A DNA stretch of 64,000 bases from Polydactylus sextarius (lineage: Eukaryota > Chordata > Actinopteri > Polynemidae), in NCBI GenBank assembly GCA_016801845.1, contig CM028906.1, positions 13,926,001 to 13,990,000 on the forward strand. The letters are read 5' to 3'. Positions within the stretch are counted from its first letter, which is position 1, and each line of letters opens with the position of its first letter. Shown here piece by piece: positions 63,265 through 64,000 of this stretch. The position numbers and the translations under genes are program-made. Under the pieces are notes generated by a model. It was not told where the DNA came from and searched no databases. It was given only the letters and a program-made list of their open reading frames with translations.

Positions 63265-63270
63265 AATAAA
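63265..63270 (+). terminator. ntrk3: Candidate poly(A) signal AATAAA
   Basis: Canonical hexamer in tttaaataaag about 1.9 kb after the ntrk3 stop codon, followed within 70 nt by a GT-rich stretch (ttgtggtag region). This is the first canonical hexamer I see in the 3' UTR. Use of the site is inferred, not shown. Confidence 0.45.
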
Positions 63271-64000
63271 GTTAATCATTGTTTAACTTGGTTGACATCA
63301 CAAAGGTTTCAACATTTAGTATCAAATGTTGTGGTAGATGATCATTTGTGATAACAACACAGGAGCAAAGTATATGTTTTCATAAAGACTGATGAAAGTG
63401 TGAGCTTGGTATAAGTGACTGAAGCTGCTAAAACAGAAGCTAATCCAGATATGATTGGTTTGTCAGCTTTTGGTCCCCACATTCTTTTTTAATTAACAAA
63501 ACCCAAAAATTTAAAAGGCTGCCACCAACTTTATATAACAGTTTAATTACTTAGCTATGTGTTTTAAAGGTGCAGGCTCTGTCTAAAGTGAGACTAGCTG
63601 GGTATCACCTTGTCTGCAGTCTGTGTCCCGAGCTGAGCAGCTGCCAAAGCTTCATATTTACCCTGCAGGCACAAAAGCATTATCGTTCTTCTCATCAAAC
63701 TTTGAGCAAGAAAGCAAATAATTGTATTTTTCCGTGATGTTGAATTATTGTTTCTTTTAAAGTATTCTGGCTGGATACCATCAGCATCTTCCTCTTCACA
63801 AAGCCATGGAAAGAAATGTGATGGCTTCCTGCCTCACATTTCATTTGGAACAACAAAATGAAAGCATTTCTTTTTCCATTAATCTGATTTCTTTTTTCAT
63901 CAGCTGTACATGACCCACAGTCACTCTTCTTCCTCGCACTTGTGGCCTTTGCATGTTTAGCAGTGATGAGGTTTTACACCCATCTGTTGCTTTGATAAAA

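Larger units (their letters stand above)
61386..63290 (+). other. ntrk3: ntrk3 3' UTR (3' end inferred)
   Basis: Non-coding sequence after the stop codon with no intron needed. It starts with imperfect ACAG repeats (61414-61450), an A-rich tract (61575-61592) and AT-rich blocks around 61790-61850. A Pumilio-type TGTACATA is at 62097-62104. A copy of a teleost interspersed repeat occupies about 62661-62880. The first good AATAAA is at 63265-63270, so this end is a guess; a shorter form ending after the AATAAT region near 62094 is also possible. Confidence 0.6.

Overview
The window is nuclear DNA from a vertebrate, most likely a ray-finned (percomorph-type) fish. It is AT-rich and intron-dominated. 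It carries interspersed repeats that I recognise from teleost genomes: the TTAGCTTAGCATAAAG-type element, a tRNA-headed SINE-like element and a decayed Tc1-like transposon. It also has many (TG)n/(CA)n microsatellites. There is no sign of bacterial gene organisation.

Only one gene can be supported: the 3' half of a plus-strand neurotrophin-3 receptor tyrosine kinase gene, ntrk3 (TrkC). Six coding exons join without a frame break: 25211-25399, 37496-37626, 44066-44238, 45612-45855, 57706-57864 and 61200-61385. They encode about 360 residues: the intracellular juxtamembrane region with its NPQY Shc/FRS2 docking site, the whole tyrosine kinase domain (GEGAFG, VAVK, HRDLATRN, DFG, YxxxYY activation loop) and the C-terminal YLDILG PLC-gamma docking tail. 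The residues fit TrkC better than TrkA or TrkB. I cannot tell which teleost paralogue (a or b) it is. The extracellular and transmembrane exons are not visible and presumably lie upstream.

Layout: 1-25210 looks like the 3' part of the intron before the juxtamembrane exon, with decayed repeats, microsatellites and several high-complexity stretches that may be conserved regulatory DNA. Between the exons lie introns of about 12.1, 6.4, 1.4, 11.8 and 3.3 kb. After the stop codon at 61383-61385 is a long 3' UTR, possibly ending near an AATAAA at 63265-63270. It contains a Pumilio-type UGUACAUA and a repeat copy.

Nothing here looks like a novel multi-gene system. The more interesting signals concern isoform control of ntrk3: an in-frame stop plus a nearby AATAAA just past the juxtamembrane exon, and a T-tract and UG repeat bracketing the ATP-binding exon. 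There are also a few strong palindromes and paired motifs in the introns. All calls were made by eye; repeat names and conservation claims would need database searches.
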